Shown here piece by piece: positions 16,993 through 24,202 of a stretch of DNA of 64,000 bases. The notes beneath the pieces were generated by a model, which was not told the DNA's origin, searched no databases, and saw only the letters and a program-made list of their open reading frames with translations. The position numbers and the translations under genes were made by a program. Location of the stretch: the IMG/VR virus record IMGVR_UViG_3300035171_000016, positions 62,001 through 126,000 of that record. One strand, written 5' to 3'. Position 1 is the stretch's first letter, and the number at the start of each line of letters is the position of its first letter. The stretch is from a virus.

Positions 16993-17208
16993 TTAATTAA
17001 AATTACAACCGTTTTTATGGGCAACATGCCCGTCATCATAAAAAATATAATTTTCTGGTTTATTTTTTAAATCTTCTTTTTTAATAGAAGAATTACATTC
17101 GCAACAATAACTATTTCTAGCTCTAAAGTCTATTTGGTCGTATCCGGCGCGAAATTCTTTAGTACTGATAACCGCTGGCTGGGGAGTTCCTAATTTATCA
17201 AGTGGCAT
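16993..17208 (-). CDS. Small zinc-finger-like protein (71 aa)
   Basis: The C-terminal half contains CCECN and, about 30 residues later, HKNGC, a plausible Cys3-4/His zinc site. The N-terminal half (DKLGTPQPAVISTKEF) is unassigned. It lies two bases from each neighbour in a compact run of small genes. The function is unknown. Confidence 0.5.
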   Translation of the reverse strand: MPLDKLGTPQPAVISTKEFRAGYDQIDFRARNSYCCECNSSIKKEDLKNKPENYIFYDDGHVAHKNGCNFN

Positions 17209-17210
17209 AA

Positions 17211-17486
17211 TTAATGAATTATTAACGATTTATCTTTTTTAATCCATCCTAGCTTTTCCATTTCCTGCGGTTTTAGAATGGATATATCTGTCCCAGTTTT
17301 AAGAACTAAAAAAGAAATATTTTTTTCTTTAAATTGTTTACCGTATATTTGGTGAAGAGCGGCTATGGTTTTAGCAATTAAATCGTTATACTCTTTAACC
17401 CTAAAAAGAATTATAGAATTATTAACCAAATTATCTACGTCAATAATAGATTCTACGTTTATATGGTTATTAATATTTTCTTCCAT
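17211..17486 (-). CDS. Hypothetical protein (91 aa)
   Basis: A small alpha/beta protein (acidic N-terminus, a helix LIAKTIAALHQIYGKQF, then strands) with no recognised family. It sits second in the operon begun by the promoter at 17686-17714. Confidence 0.55.
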   Translation of the reverse strand: MEENINNHINVESIIDVDNLVNNSIILFRVKEYNDLIAKTIAALHQIYGKQFKEKNISFLVLKTGTDISILKPQEMEKLGWIKKDKSLIIH

Positions 17487-17487
17487 A

Positions 17488-17679
17488 TTATGATTCGTCC
17501 TTCATCCTATATTCTTTTAATTCCGCCTCTATCTCAAAAATCCTTACATTATCAAGTTCTCTGCAATGATTAAACGCTTTTAAAGCAACTCTTTTTAGAA
17601 GGTTTTCTATTTTGGGGTCTTGCGTAATAGCGTCTTCAAATTGACCAAACGATTTCCAGTATTTATCAAAATCTCTCAT
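17488..17679 (-). CDS. Hypothetical protein (63 aa), first gene of an operon
   Basis: A short helical protein (MRDFDKYWKSFGQFEDAITQ...). No family is recognised. A perfect-consensus -35 and TAATAT box end six bases before its ATG, so it opens the leftward run of small genes and should be translated from a leaderless message. Confidence 0.6.
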   Translation of the reverse strand: MRDFDKYWKSFGQFEDAITQDPKIENLLKRVALKAFNHCRELDNVRIFEIEAELKEYRMKDES

Positions 17680-17685
17680 ATAAAT

Positions 17686-17714
17686 ATATTATAGTATAAT
17701 AATTAATTTGTCAA
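17686..17714 (-). promoter_or_regulatory. Promoter for the 17679-16484 small-gene operon
   Basis: Minus strand: TTGACA (17709-17714), 17-bp spacer, TAATAT (17686-17691), six bases to the ATG at 17679. This is one of the best matches in the window. Confidence 0.75.
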
Positions 17715-17723
17715 TTTAAAATT

Positions 17724-18260
17724 TTATCTGAATTCTTCTCTTAATAGTCTAAATCTATCAGAATCAATTTTTTTCTCTCCATTATTTATTTTTTTTATAA
17801 CATCAATAGCTTCCTCAATAGAGGAATATATATATTTATGAGGAAGGACTCCATACATCCATTTTGGACATAAATCTTTACCGCCTTCTATACATAAAAA
17901 TATAGGTTTTTTCATTCTGTTTGCCCAGAAAATTTCTTCCCATGTTCCACAGGTATTATATTTAGGATTTATATAAACAAAAACAAAATCACATAAATCC
18001 ACACACCTTAAATCTTCGGCTCTAATTTTTTTGACAATTTCTGATATTTCATCATATTTGCCTTCTTTCATTAGTTCGTCAAGCTTAGCCCTAGCATCAT
18101 TGTCTTCTTTGCTAGAATTTATAAAAGGATGATTATATGGATTAAAAATAATAATACCTAATTCTTTTAAAGAATTACTAACAAATTCTCTCCAAGAAGA
18201 GCCGTCCATATACTCCATTTGGCCAACTAAGTAAACTCTTGTTTTATTTAATAGATTCAT
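17724..18260 (-). CDS. Nucleoside 2-deoxyribosyltransferase-like protein
   Basis: The 178-aa protein opens with RVYLVGQMEYMDG, the first Rossmann-like strand of the family. In its second half it has CDFVFVYINPKYNTCGTWEEIFWANRMKKPIFL, in which the GT-x-E segment matches the catalytic glutamate region of nucleoside 2-deoxyribosyltransferases and related N-glycosidases. Such enzymes exchange or hydrolyse bases on deoxyribonucleosides or nucleotides. It could salvage bases or remove host nucleotide signals. A 12-bp palindrome directly precedes its ATG. Confidence 0.7.
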   Translation of the reverse strand: MNLLNKTRVYLVGQMEYMDGSSWREFVSNSLKELGIIIFNPYNHPFINSSKEDNDARAKLDELMKEGKYDEISEIVKKIRAEDLRCVDLCDFVFVYINPKYNTCGTWEEIFWANRMKKPIFLCIEGGKDLCPKWMYGVLPHKYIYSSIEEAIDVIKKINNGEKKIDSDRFRLLREEFR

Positions 18261-18272
18261 TCCTATATAGGA
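18261..18272. promoter_or_regulatory. 12-bp perfect palindrome, candidate operator
   Basis: TCCTATATAGGA is perfectly self-complementary. It lies between the ATG at 18260 and the -10 box (18269-18274), overlapping the latter. A dimeric repressor binding here would block the promoter. No second copy was noticed. Confidence 0.35.
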
Positions 18273-18297
18273 TAATCTATTTCTAGGTTTATGTCAA
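18269..18297 (-). promoter_or_regulatory. Promoter for the deoxyribosyltransferase-like gene
   Basis: Minus strand: TTGACA (18292-18297), 17-bp spacer, TATCCT (18269-18274), eight bases to the ATG at 18260. The short leader contains AGGA, one of the few Shine-Dalgarno-like strings near a start here, but it is part of the palindrome. Confidence 0.6.
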
Positions 18298-18305
18298 GAT
18301 AGAGT

Positions 18306-18749
18306 TTAACTCCTATCTTCTTTGTAGGCGTGCCAACCACCAATTCTTACGCCTTGATAGATAGCGTCTCTTTGTGCCTTCTCTAGCTCTGTAAGGCTAT
18401 TAGAGACGCTATTCATAGCCTCTAGTAGTAAATCATTACATTTCTCTTCTGTAAGGTTGGCAACCTTTGTAGTCCCGTCATTATTAACTATTAGAAGTGT
18501 ATTTTGAAACCCGCAATCGTGAAGATAAAATGGTCTAGCAAATAGACCAAACGGAACCAAAAACAACGGAGGGCCCCATAGCGGAGACGGAATAGAACCT
18601 AAATCAGAGGGCGCATATTTAGGTAATCTATAATGAGTTCCGTCAATAGCAATATAATCCTCGTCTTCTAAAAGCTTAAAATTACGAAAATCTCCAGAAG
18701 TTATTGTTTTCCAGTCGCAATTAAGAAATCCATGAAATTTATTGTCCAT
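18306..18749 (-). CDS. DUF1353-like protein
   Basis: From the ATG at 18747-18749 the protein has 147 residues. It shows YAPSDLGSIPSPLWG followed by ARPFYLHDCGFQNT, and later a basic helix ending GVRIGGWHAYKE. This matches the pattern of DUF1353 (a D-x-x-S-I-P block, then a HD motif, then an aR-x-G-G-W ending), a family seen in many phages and of unknown biochemistry; the His-Asp pair suggests a hydrolase-like site. An upstream start adds 13 residues and overlaps the preceding gene. Confidence 0.7.
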   Translation of the reverse strand: MDNKFHGFLNCDWKTITSGDFRNFKLLEDEDYIAIDGTHYRLPKYAPSDLGSIPSPLWGPPLFLVPFGLFARPFYLHDCGFQNTLLIVNNDGTTKVANLTEEKCNDLLLEAMNSVSNSLTELEKAQRDAIYQGVRIGGWHAYKEDRS

Positions 18750-18765
18750 ATTAATTATTACACAA

Positions 18766-19269
18766 TTAGAACCTAATTCTAAACCCAAAAAATTGTTTAA
18801 ATACCGGATACGTTAAAGATGAATACGAATCAATTTCTCCGCCGGTTTCCATAAAAATATATTTACCTCTTATTTTAAAATAAAGAGGAGTTTGATAGCA
18901 TATTCCAGTTCCTACAATTCCTATAGCTCGGTGGTCTTTTAAAGAAAAACCCGCACCACTTATTAAGTATATTTCAAACTCTCCAATATTACTATCTATT
19001 TTCTGTCCAATACTGGCGTTACCAGATGATTGATATAGTTGATTATCAATATAATCCAAAGAAATGCCAAATTTTATTTTTGGCTTATAATCATACATTA
19101 GCCTAGAGCTTAGTCCATACTTTCCATGATAATAATTAAATCCAGATTGTAGGTCAAAGTTAGTATATGTTATACTTGGCGGTATATTTGTTGTAGAGTT
19201 TTGAGAATAACAAGATATACCTAAAAATAAAAATAGGCAAAACGGTAAAATTTTGCCTATTAATCTCAT
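18766..19269 (-). CDS. Exported beta-rich protein, possible outer-membrane barrel
   Basis: The 167-aa protein has a cleavable signal peptide: MRLIGK then a hydrophobic core LPFCLFLFLGIS and a CYSQ-NS cleavage region typical of Bacteroidota exported proteins. The rest alternates polar and hydrophobic residues with many Tyr/Gly and ends in aromatic FGFRIRF, as beta-barrel proteins do. It sits in a co-directional set with a lipoprotein and a DUF1353 gene. It may modify the host envelope for lysis or exclusion. Confidence 0.55.
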   Translation of the reverse strand: MRLIGKILPFCLFLFLGISCYSQNSTTNIPPSITYTNFDLQSGFNYYHGKYGLSSRLMYDYKPKIKFGISLDYIDNQLYQSSGNASIGQKIDSNIGEFEIYLISGAGFSLKDHRAIGIVGTGICYQTPLYFKIRGKYIFMETGGEIDSYSSLTYPVFKQFFGFRIRF

Positions 19270-19281
19270 GTACTTTTTAAA

Positions 19282-19560
19282 TTAAACCTGCTTTACCCAT
19301 TCAGGCCCCGAAAGAAGGTCTCCGGCTAGAATTTTATATACTCTAGCGAACTGTGCGGCTTGAGCCTCTGGCGTAATTGTACCGCCAGCAGGAATTAGAG
19401 AGATAAGAGATACTAACGATTGAGCGGCACTTACTCCTAACTGAATATTTTGTGCATTTCCTTTGGCGGCAGGTACATAATTTTCTACTACTGGTAGTAA
19501 AGAATTAATTGCGTTCAAAAGAACCTGTGAGTCAACTTGAATTGTTGTGGCGTCTGGCAT
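19282..19560 (-). CDS. Small Ala/Ser-rich helical protein (92 aa)
   Basis: The protein reads as helices separated by an IPAGGTITPEAQA turn, and has a QVLLNAINSLLPVVENYV helix. No family or signal is recognised. It lies nine bases downstream of the lipoprotein gene and 13 bases before the exported beta-rich gene, so it belongs to the same cassette. An envelope or lysis accessory role is only inferred from context. Confidence 0.5.
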   Translation of the reverse strand: MPDATTIQVDSQVLLNAINSLLPVVENYVPAAKGNAQNIQLGVSAAQSLVSLISLIPAGGTITPEAQAAQFARVYKILAGDLLSGPEWVKQV

Positions 19561-19568
19561 ATATTTTA

Positions 19569-20081
19569 TTAGTTATTTGTTGAAACTGTTGATAGAACAG
19601 TATTTATGTTAAATGATGGATTATTTGTAGTAACAGTAAGAATAGAGGTAAAGCTATTAGATACTGGTGAGGACGAAGCAATATTGGAAAAATATTGTGA
19701 CTGAGCAACTAGAATATTAACTTGAGACTGTAAGTTATTGCTTACATCGTTAAAGTTTCCAGCCGGACTATTGAAATACTTAATATAAAGGTCACGAGCC
19801 TTTTTAACATCAGCTAAGGCGGTAGGGGCACCGGCTCTAATTTGATTAGCTACGTTAAAAATTTCAGGACTATTTGTTTTAATAAAGGCTTGATTTTGTG
19901 TTTCAAATACTAGAAAGGCATCTACTACTTGATAAGTTCTTACAATCGTAGAATCAATATTGTATAGATAAGTATCTCCCTTATATACTCCTGTAGTATC
20001 TAAATTTTTAGTTGTAGCACAGCCTAGAAATAAGGCTGAAAGAGTTATTGCAGATATAGCGGTTAAAAAAGTTTTTTTCAT
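19569..20081 (-). CDS. Lipoprotein
   Basis: The 170-aa protein has a classic lipoprotein signal: MKKTFLTAISAITLSALFLGCATT, with the lipobox LFLGC near residue 21. The mature part is helical and Asn/Ser rich, without a recognised domain. It is the first gene of the envelope cassette and has its own promoter. Possible roles include an outer-membrane spanin-like partner or superinfection exclusion; its length is long for a typical o-spanin. Confidence 0.75.
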   Translation of the reverse strand: MKKTFLTAISAITLSALFLGCATTKNLDTTGVYKGDTYLYNIDSTIVRTYQVVDAFLVFETQNQAFIKTNSPEIFNVANQIRAGAPTALADVKKARDLYIKYFNSPAGNFNDVSNNLQSQVNILVAQSQYFSNIASSSPVSNSFTSILTVTTNNPSFNINTVLSTVSTNN

Positions 20082-20088
20082 ATATTTT

Positions 20089-20116
20089 ATTATACACGGT
20101 TATGGATAAAAGTAAA
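20089..20116 (-). promoter_or_regulatory. Promoter for the lipoprotein cassette
   Basis: Minus strand: TTTACT (20111-20116), 16-bp spacer, TATAAT (20089-20094), seven bases to the ATG at 20081. The -10 is perfect; the -35 differs at one position from the TTGACT used elsewhere. Confidence 0.6.
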
Positions 20117-20159
20117 GAAGTTTTTATTTAAATTTAACTAAAAATAACTACTATAAATA

Positions 20160-20534
20160 GTGATTAAATCATTAGTAGATACTAGAACCATAAAAGAGGT
20201 AAATAATACCATTAATTTATACTCTTACGAAAGAATATTAATTCAGCCTAATACTAAAAAAATAATTACTCTACCTTATAAAAGAGATAATTTAGATAAA
20301 TATCTTAATTTTGAATTAGATAGGTTTTTAATCCTTAATGGATTACAAGTTTTATGGACTAATATAAATGAAGAGTCTTCAAAGGGTTGTTTTGAATTTA
20401 TATTATATAATAATAATTTAGATAAAGAATCTTTAAATTATTTTAGAGATAGTCCACTGGCGCAGATTGTCGGAAGTAAAGATAAGATAGATATATTAAG
20501 CAATACTTTATTAGGTAAAATCTATATTAATTAA
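20160..20534 (+). CDS. Hypothetical protein (124 aa), GTG start
   Basis: The frame opens at GTG (20160) directly after a stop in the same frame and encodes a mixed alpha/beta protein without recognised motifs. It is the only rightward gene between two leftward blocks and overlaps the small gene at 20531 by four bases at their convergent ends. No convincing promoter lies upstream, so confidence is moderate. Confidence 0.5.
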   Translation: MIKSLVDTRTIKEVNNTINLYSYERILIQPNTKKIITLPYKRDNLDKYLNFELDRFLILNGLQVLWTNINEESSKGCFEFILYNNNLDKESLNYFRDSPLAQIVGSKDKIDILSNTLLGKIYIN

Positions 20535-20692
20535 TATTTTGGCTTAATACTTACCATTTTTTTATACTCGTTCCATTGAAAATCAGTCATTGGCCCCGTT
20601 GCCTCTTCGACTTTTTTACGCTTTTTATCGTCTAAGTTTTTTAGCTTTTGCGGGGTTTCCATGTTTTTCTTTATTATGTAGATTTTTTTCAT
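20531..20692 (-). CDS. Small basic protein (53 aa)
   Basis: The ATG at 20690-20692 overlaps the stop of the preceding 47-aa gene (ATGA), which decides the start. The protein is very lysine rich (KKIYIIKKN... KKRKKVEE) with a PMTDFQWNEYKK helix, suggesting nucleic-acid or acidic-protein binding. No family is recognised. Confidence 0.5.
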   Translation of the reverse strand: MKKIYIIKKNMETPQKLKNLDDKKRKKVEEATGPMTDFQWNEYKKMVSIKPKY

Positions 20693-20832
20693 TTTATTCT
20701 TTTCCATCCTTCTGGTACTGGAACTCCGTCCTGCCAATATTTTTCATATTTAGTTGATATTTCCTGAATAATAATCCAATAAACACAAAATCCATCGCTT
20801 ATTCTTTGTATAAATGGTGTCAATTTATTCAT
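20689..20832 (-). CDS. Small protein (47 aa) coupled to thyX
   Basis: ATG at 20830-20832 overlaps the thyX TGA (ATGA), and TGA at 20689-20691 overlaps the next ATG. The protein has an aromatic/hydrophobic middle (GFCVYWIIIQEI) and ends with a WQDGVPVPEGWKRIK motif. Double translational coupling supports it as a real gene. Its function is unknown. Confidence 0.6.
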   Translation of the reverse strand: MNKLTPFIQRISDGFCVYWIIIQEISTKYEKYWQDGVPVPEGWKRIK

Positions 20833-21722
20833 TTTCTTACCACTCTTTCGTCTTTAAGATTTTCATCTTCAAAAAACTTGCGATATTGTTTGAATCCTCT
20901 ATAATTACCAATAAAATCGCTAGAATCCATAGCTTGCGCGACGTGTTCGGTGGGGCTAAGATGTCTAGGAATGTTGCCAAATAATCTATCGCATAATTTA
21001 ATATCTGCTTCATAATCATCTTTACCTTCATAGTTAAAATAAGAAACCCTTGCACAGCGAGCAACCGCTATTTTCTTTTTTGCTTCTACAGATTCGTTTT
21101 CTAGCCAATATGAGTCAAAAATCTGTAATTTATTTAATTTTAAAATTAAGCTTTTTAGTTTAGAATCATCTATGCCATTTCCAAACGGGATATGCCATTC
21201 GCCAGTTTTTAATTTTTTAGGCTCTGATTTATTATACTGTTCTAGCATTAAATTAGCTAAAAATTGTAATTCGGGCTGGGCGTCTTTGTGGACTCTTAAA
21301 GCAAAAAAGTTTTCAAATTCGGTAGCCGAAACAATAGCTCTAACATACATAAAATTTTCAATCATTCTATTAACATATTGTTTATGTAGGCCTATAGACA
21401 ACAATTCTTCGGCACTATGTATAGCTCTATCCCTAGCATCCAGCCATGCCAATTTAGCAATTTTCTTAGATTTTTCATCCAATTCAATGTTACTTTGCAT
21501 TCCAGGTTGATTTTTTCCCCAAAACTCTGGCATAGCAGGGTTTGCTTTTATCATTTCTATCATTTTTTCTATTGGAATAGCTCTTGAGCTAGCTACGTTA
21601 CGAGAAAACATCCTATGAGTATTTATCTCTGCTAAAATCCATCTAGGAAACTCTAAAATAAAAGTTGTAAGACGGTTTCCGTGTGTGTTTATAGAATCTT
21701 GGATTATTTCAGATTTTATCAT
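20829..21722 (-). CDS. thyX: Flavin-dependent thymidylate synthase ThyX
   Basis: The 297-aa protein shows the ThyX pattern NTHRMFSRNVASSRAIP (H-x3-S-x-N-x2-S-x-R, FAD/dUMP binding) and the FFALRVHKDAQPELQ segment, which carries the second Arg/His-rich signature and substrate contacts. It makes dTMP from dUMP using methylene-tetrahydrofolate and NAD(P)H, downstream of dCMP deaminase at 9920-10417. A GIY-YIG gene overlaps its 5' end by 14 bases. That placement is typical of homing endonucleases beside nucleotide-metabolism genes. Confidence 0.9.
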   Translation of the reverse strand: MIKSEIIQDSINTHGNRLTTFILEFPRWILAEINTHRMFSRNVASSRAIPIEKMIEMIKANPAMPEFWGKNQPGMQSNIELDEKSKKIAKLAWLDARDRAIHSAEELLSIGLHKQYVNRMIENFMYVRAIVSATEFENFFALRVHKDAQPELQFLANLMLEQYNKSEPKKLKTGEWHIPFGNGIDDSKLKSLILKLNKLQIFDSYWLENESVEAKKKIAVARCARVSYFNYEGKDDYEADIKLCDRLFGNIPRHLSPTEHVAQAMDSSDFIGNYRGFKQYRKFFEDENLKDERVVRK

Positions 21723-22542
21723 ATTTATGTAATTTTTCTACCTTTAGGAATTTTTTAAAATTTTTATATCCTACTCTATCATATACTATGGATGTTATAA
21801 TATCATTTTTATAGCCAGATGTCAACGCTAATTTTCTAATCCCGTCTTCAATAAAGGTCTCACCTGTTATTAAATTAGTTAGTTTCCAATAAAAAGTATT
21901 ACAATTTCTATTGTTTTTTAATTTTTTTGATATTTTTTCGTTTCTCTTATTTTTGTGAGGTTCTACATTATTTTTTTTATCAAAAAATGCTTGATATTTT
22001 TTTAATATTAAACCTTTAAATCTTATAGAATTTACAATTGTACAATGTTTTATTCCTAATTCTTTGGCACAGTTATTTATTGATTCAAATTCCTTTAAAA
22101 AAAAGCCTTCTTTATTATATAGAAATACTTTTTTCTTATTCTTTGCGGATTTAATATGGTTTTTTATACACTCCTTATTTTTTTTAAAGTTTTCTCCGCC
22201 ATCTGTTAAATTGTAACCATACTCTTTTTCGTTTGATTTAAAAAATTTTATCCAATATGTTTCTCGTTTTGCAAGATTTTTTAAAGATACTTCTTCTATT
22301 ATAAGAAAATCAAATTTATCAAAACCATATTTTTTAATGGCTCTATGTATCGCCATCTGACCTCGCCCATTTATTCCATGATATAAATAAGACTTAAATC
22401 TTTTACTTAAATTGGTAGTTAAGCCTACATAAACCTTTCCATTTACTAGATTAGATAATTTATAAATTAAACATTTTTTATAGTATATGCCATAGGTTTT
22501 ATATCTTTTTCGTTCTAAATTTTTTATTTGTAATAATGTCAT
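21709..22542 (-). CDS. GIY-YIG homing endonuclease beside thyX
   Basis: The 277-aa protein has a GIY-YIG domain (CLIYKLSNLVNGKVYVGLT, catalytic Arg in LSKRFKSY, Glu in AKRETYWIKFF). NUMOD1-like modules follow (VFLYNKEGFFLKEFESINNCAKELGIK and a C-terminal WKLTNLITGETFIEDGIRKLA unit). Its 3' end overlaps thyX. An inverted repeat (22542-22563) folds the region immediately upstream of and including the first base of the ATG. This would reduce translation from long transcripts. Confidence 0.88.
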   Translation of the reverse strand: MTLLQIKNLERKRYKTYGIYYKKCLIYKLSNLVNGKVYVGLTTNLSKRFKSYLYHGINGRGQMAIHRAIKKYGFDKFDFLIIEEVSLKNLAKRETYWIKFFKSNEKEYGYNLTDGGENFKKNKECIKNHIKSAKNKKKVFLYNKEGFFLKEFESINNCAKELGIKHCTIVNSIRFKGLILKKYQAFFDKKNNVEPHKNKRNEKISKKLKNNRNCNTFYWKLTNLITGETFIEDGIRKLALTSGYKNDIITSIVYDRVGYKNFKKFLKVEKLHKYDKI

Positions 22543-22563
22543 ATTTATGGATACACATAAACA
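22542..22563 (-). promoter_or_regulatory. Hairpin over the start of the GIY-YIG gene
   Basis: In the minus-strand RNA, TGTTTATG and CATAAATA pair (eight pairs including one G-U) around a six-base loop. The 3' arm ends on the A of the start codon at 22542. It resembles the start-sequestering hairpins known for T4 homing endonucleases. Confidence 0.5.
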
Positions 22564-22589
22564 AATCAGAAATACATATAAATATAAAA

Positions 22590-23516
22590 CTAATTTTTAT
22601 ACCATTCTAAGATTGAATCTTTTCCCTCGGCCATTAATTGCTCATTAAAGTCTTTATATGGTTTTTTAGGAAGTTTAATTTTTATTTGTTTAGAATCAAA
22701 ATATTTACTTAATCTTTTATATGCTTTATTTGCAGAATTAAGGCCAGCATTATCATTATTTGTAGCAATAATTATTTTAACATCTTGAATTTTAAGAAGA
22801 TAATTAATTATCGGTAGGCCGCATTCAGTTCCAAACATACAGACAGAAGTTCTTATTCCACAGGTCAAAAATGAAATAACATCTGATATTCCTTCAACCA
22901 AAATTATTTCCTTCTTTTCTTTTATGTCTTTATTATTTAAAAATAAAGGATAAACGGTAGATTTTGAACCTCTTAAAATCCATTTCCACTCTTTATTATT
23001 TCCATTAATATCTCTTCCGGCCAACATTGTTATTTGGTTCTTAGAGTTCAATACAGGAAAAACATATTTGCCTTTTAAAATACCCTTGTCAGAAAAAACT
23101 CCGCCTCTGGTTTCTTGTAGAACTTCCTTGCTAATTCCTCTTGATTCCCAATAATCATAAATAGGAACCAAGCTTTTAAAAATGTCGTCGGAAAAAATCT
23201 TAATTTGTTTGATTTTAGGACTAGGCGGCGGCAAAACTATATTATTTTTTTGTAAGTATTTTTCTAAATCTTCGGTAGATAATTGGTTAGTAACCAAAGA
23301 AATTAATCGTTTAATATCAAACTTGCTACCCTCTACGAAATCCAAACAAAGATTTTCTCCCCAATAAATAGCAACGCTTTTTGGGTCTTGTCCAGAACGC
23401 CATAATGCTGCCGTATTAAGATAGTTAGAACTTTCGCTAACAGGATAGCCATGAGTTAATAGGATATTTTTAATAGCATCCTTATTTTTAAAGGAATATT
23501 CTCCAGAATTATACAT
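22590..23516 (-). CDS. dnaG: DnaG-type DNA primase
   Basis: The 308-aa protein has an N-terminal region resembling the primase zinc domain (TAALWRSGQDPKSVAIYW...NLCLDFVEG), but the zinc cysteines are mostly absent. A DnaG catalytic core follows: KGKYVFPVLN, AGRDI, then the TOPRIM motif IILVEGISDVISFL and IIIATNNDNAG, ending with KPYKDFNEQL. It should make RNA primers for the DnaB helicase and polymerase in this window. It is shorter than bacterial DnaG because no separate helicase-binding domain is visible. Confidence 0.85.
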   Translation of the reverse strand: MYNSGEYSFKNKDAIKNILLTHGYPVSESSNYLNTAALWRSGQDPKSVAIYWGENLCLDFVEGSKFDIKRLISLVTNQLSTEDLEKYLQKNNIVLPPPSPKIKQIKIFSDDIFKSLVPIYDYWESRGISKEVLQETRGGVFSDKGILKGKYVFPVLNSKNQITMLAGRDINGNNKEWKWILRGSKSTVYPLFLNNKDIKEKKEIILVEGISDVISFLTCGIRTSVCMFGTECGLPIINYLLKIQDVKIIIATNNDNAGLNSANKAYKRLSKYFDSKQIKIKLPKKPYKDFNEQLMAEGKDSILEWYKN

Positions 23517-23519
23517 ATT

Positions 23520-23708
23520 TTAAATTACTGCTAAAAGTCTAATAGGCCAATATAAAAGATATACTGGTAATAATATAGAATAAAATAATATTACAACTAA
23601 TGAAGGATATTTAAAAGCAGTAGACATATCAATATAAACTGATTTCATATATCGTAAATCAGCCAAAAAGGTGATAAATCCTAAAGTTAAGTAAGCCTCT
23701 ATTAGCAT
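23520..23708 (-). CDS. Small two-span membrane protein (62 aa)
   Basis: The protein has two hydrophobic segments (AYLTLGFITFLA and SLVVILFYSILLPVYLLYW) separated by a charged loop (DLRYMKSVYID). This predicts a small inner-membrane hairpin protein. It has its own promoter eight bases upstream and is followed after three bases by the primase gene. Holin-like or membrane-anchoring roles are possible; no family is recognised. Confidence 0.65.
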   Translation of the reverse strand: MLIEAYLTLGFITFLADLRYMKSVYIDMSTAFKYPSLVVILFYSILLPVYLLYWPIRLLAVI

Positions 23709-23716
23709 AGGATATT

Positions 23717-23745
23717 AATATAAGAGTTTAACATTAAAAAGTCAA
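23717..23745 (-). promoter_or_regulatory. Promoter for the 62-aa membrane protein and primase
   Basis: Minus strand: TTGACT (23740-23745), 17-bp spacer, TATATT (23717-23722), eight bases to the ATG at 23708. Confidence 0.65.
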
Positions 23746-23867
23746 GACTTTAATATCTGCGTAGCAGTTTGAGATGAAAGACCTATCTTATTTATATAAT
23801 TAATTGCGTAGCAAATATAATTAAAATTATAAGAATCATTTAAAATGGCCGCGATTTGAGCTTCTTA

Positions 23868-23899
23868 TTCTTCTTTCAGAAGAACTGTCGTTCCGACAG
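23868..23899 (-). repeat. Two abutting perfect hairpins with identical triloops
   Basis: On the minus strand CTGTCG-GAA-CGACAG is followed without a gap by TTCTTCT-GAA-AGAAGAA. No T-run follows, so this is not a simple terminator. The twin arrangement suggests a protein-binding RNA or a folded RNA domain. Confidence 0.6.
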
Positions 23900-23934
23900 A
23901 ATTTAAGAGTAGTATAGTTTTATTTATCTATTAC

Positions 23935-23947
23935 GAGCGATAGCGAG
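23935..23947. repeat. Mirror repeat GAGCGATAGCGAG
   Basis: The 13 bases read the same backwards on one strand, and a related mirror element GAGCGGCGAG lies at 24245-24254; both are followed by TT-rich sequence. They are GC-rich islands in an AT-rich genome. Confidence 0.5.
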
Positions 23948-23950
23948 TTT

Positions 23951-23980
23951 ATAATAAAATATTATACTCTTTCGTGTCAA
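23951..23980 (-). promoter_or_regulatory. Candidate promoter inside the structured non-coding region
   Basis: Minus strand: TTGACA (23975-23980), 18-bp spacer, TATTAT (23951-23956). No start codon follows, so it would drive a non-coding RNA or a long leader for the gene at 23708. Confidence 0.4.
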
Positions 23981-24168
23981 GATACAAAAACTCCATATAA
24001 TTTTAGGGATATGTAAAATATATCTTTAATATTAAGAACGTGCTAAGGTCGCCTATAAGCACTTAATTTTACTATCTGTATTCGACTGTCGTGGCTTCTA
24101 TTAAGAATTTGTATTCGCCACCCTATAATAAGACATCAATATAGTCTTTATTATAAAATATACCTTAA

Positions 24169-24202
24169 ATTAATAGTATTGGTTATCAGCTATTAATAGT
24201 AT
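24169..24202. repeat. 11-bp direct repeat ATTAATAGTAT
   Basis: Exact copies at 24169-24179 and 24192-24202 flank a 12-base segment. The spacing (23 bases, about two helical turns) would suit a DNA-binding protein. Confidence 0.6.
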
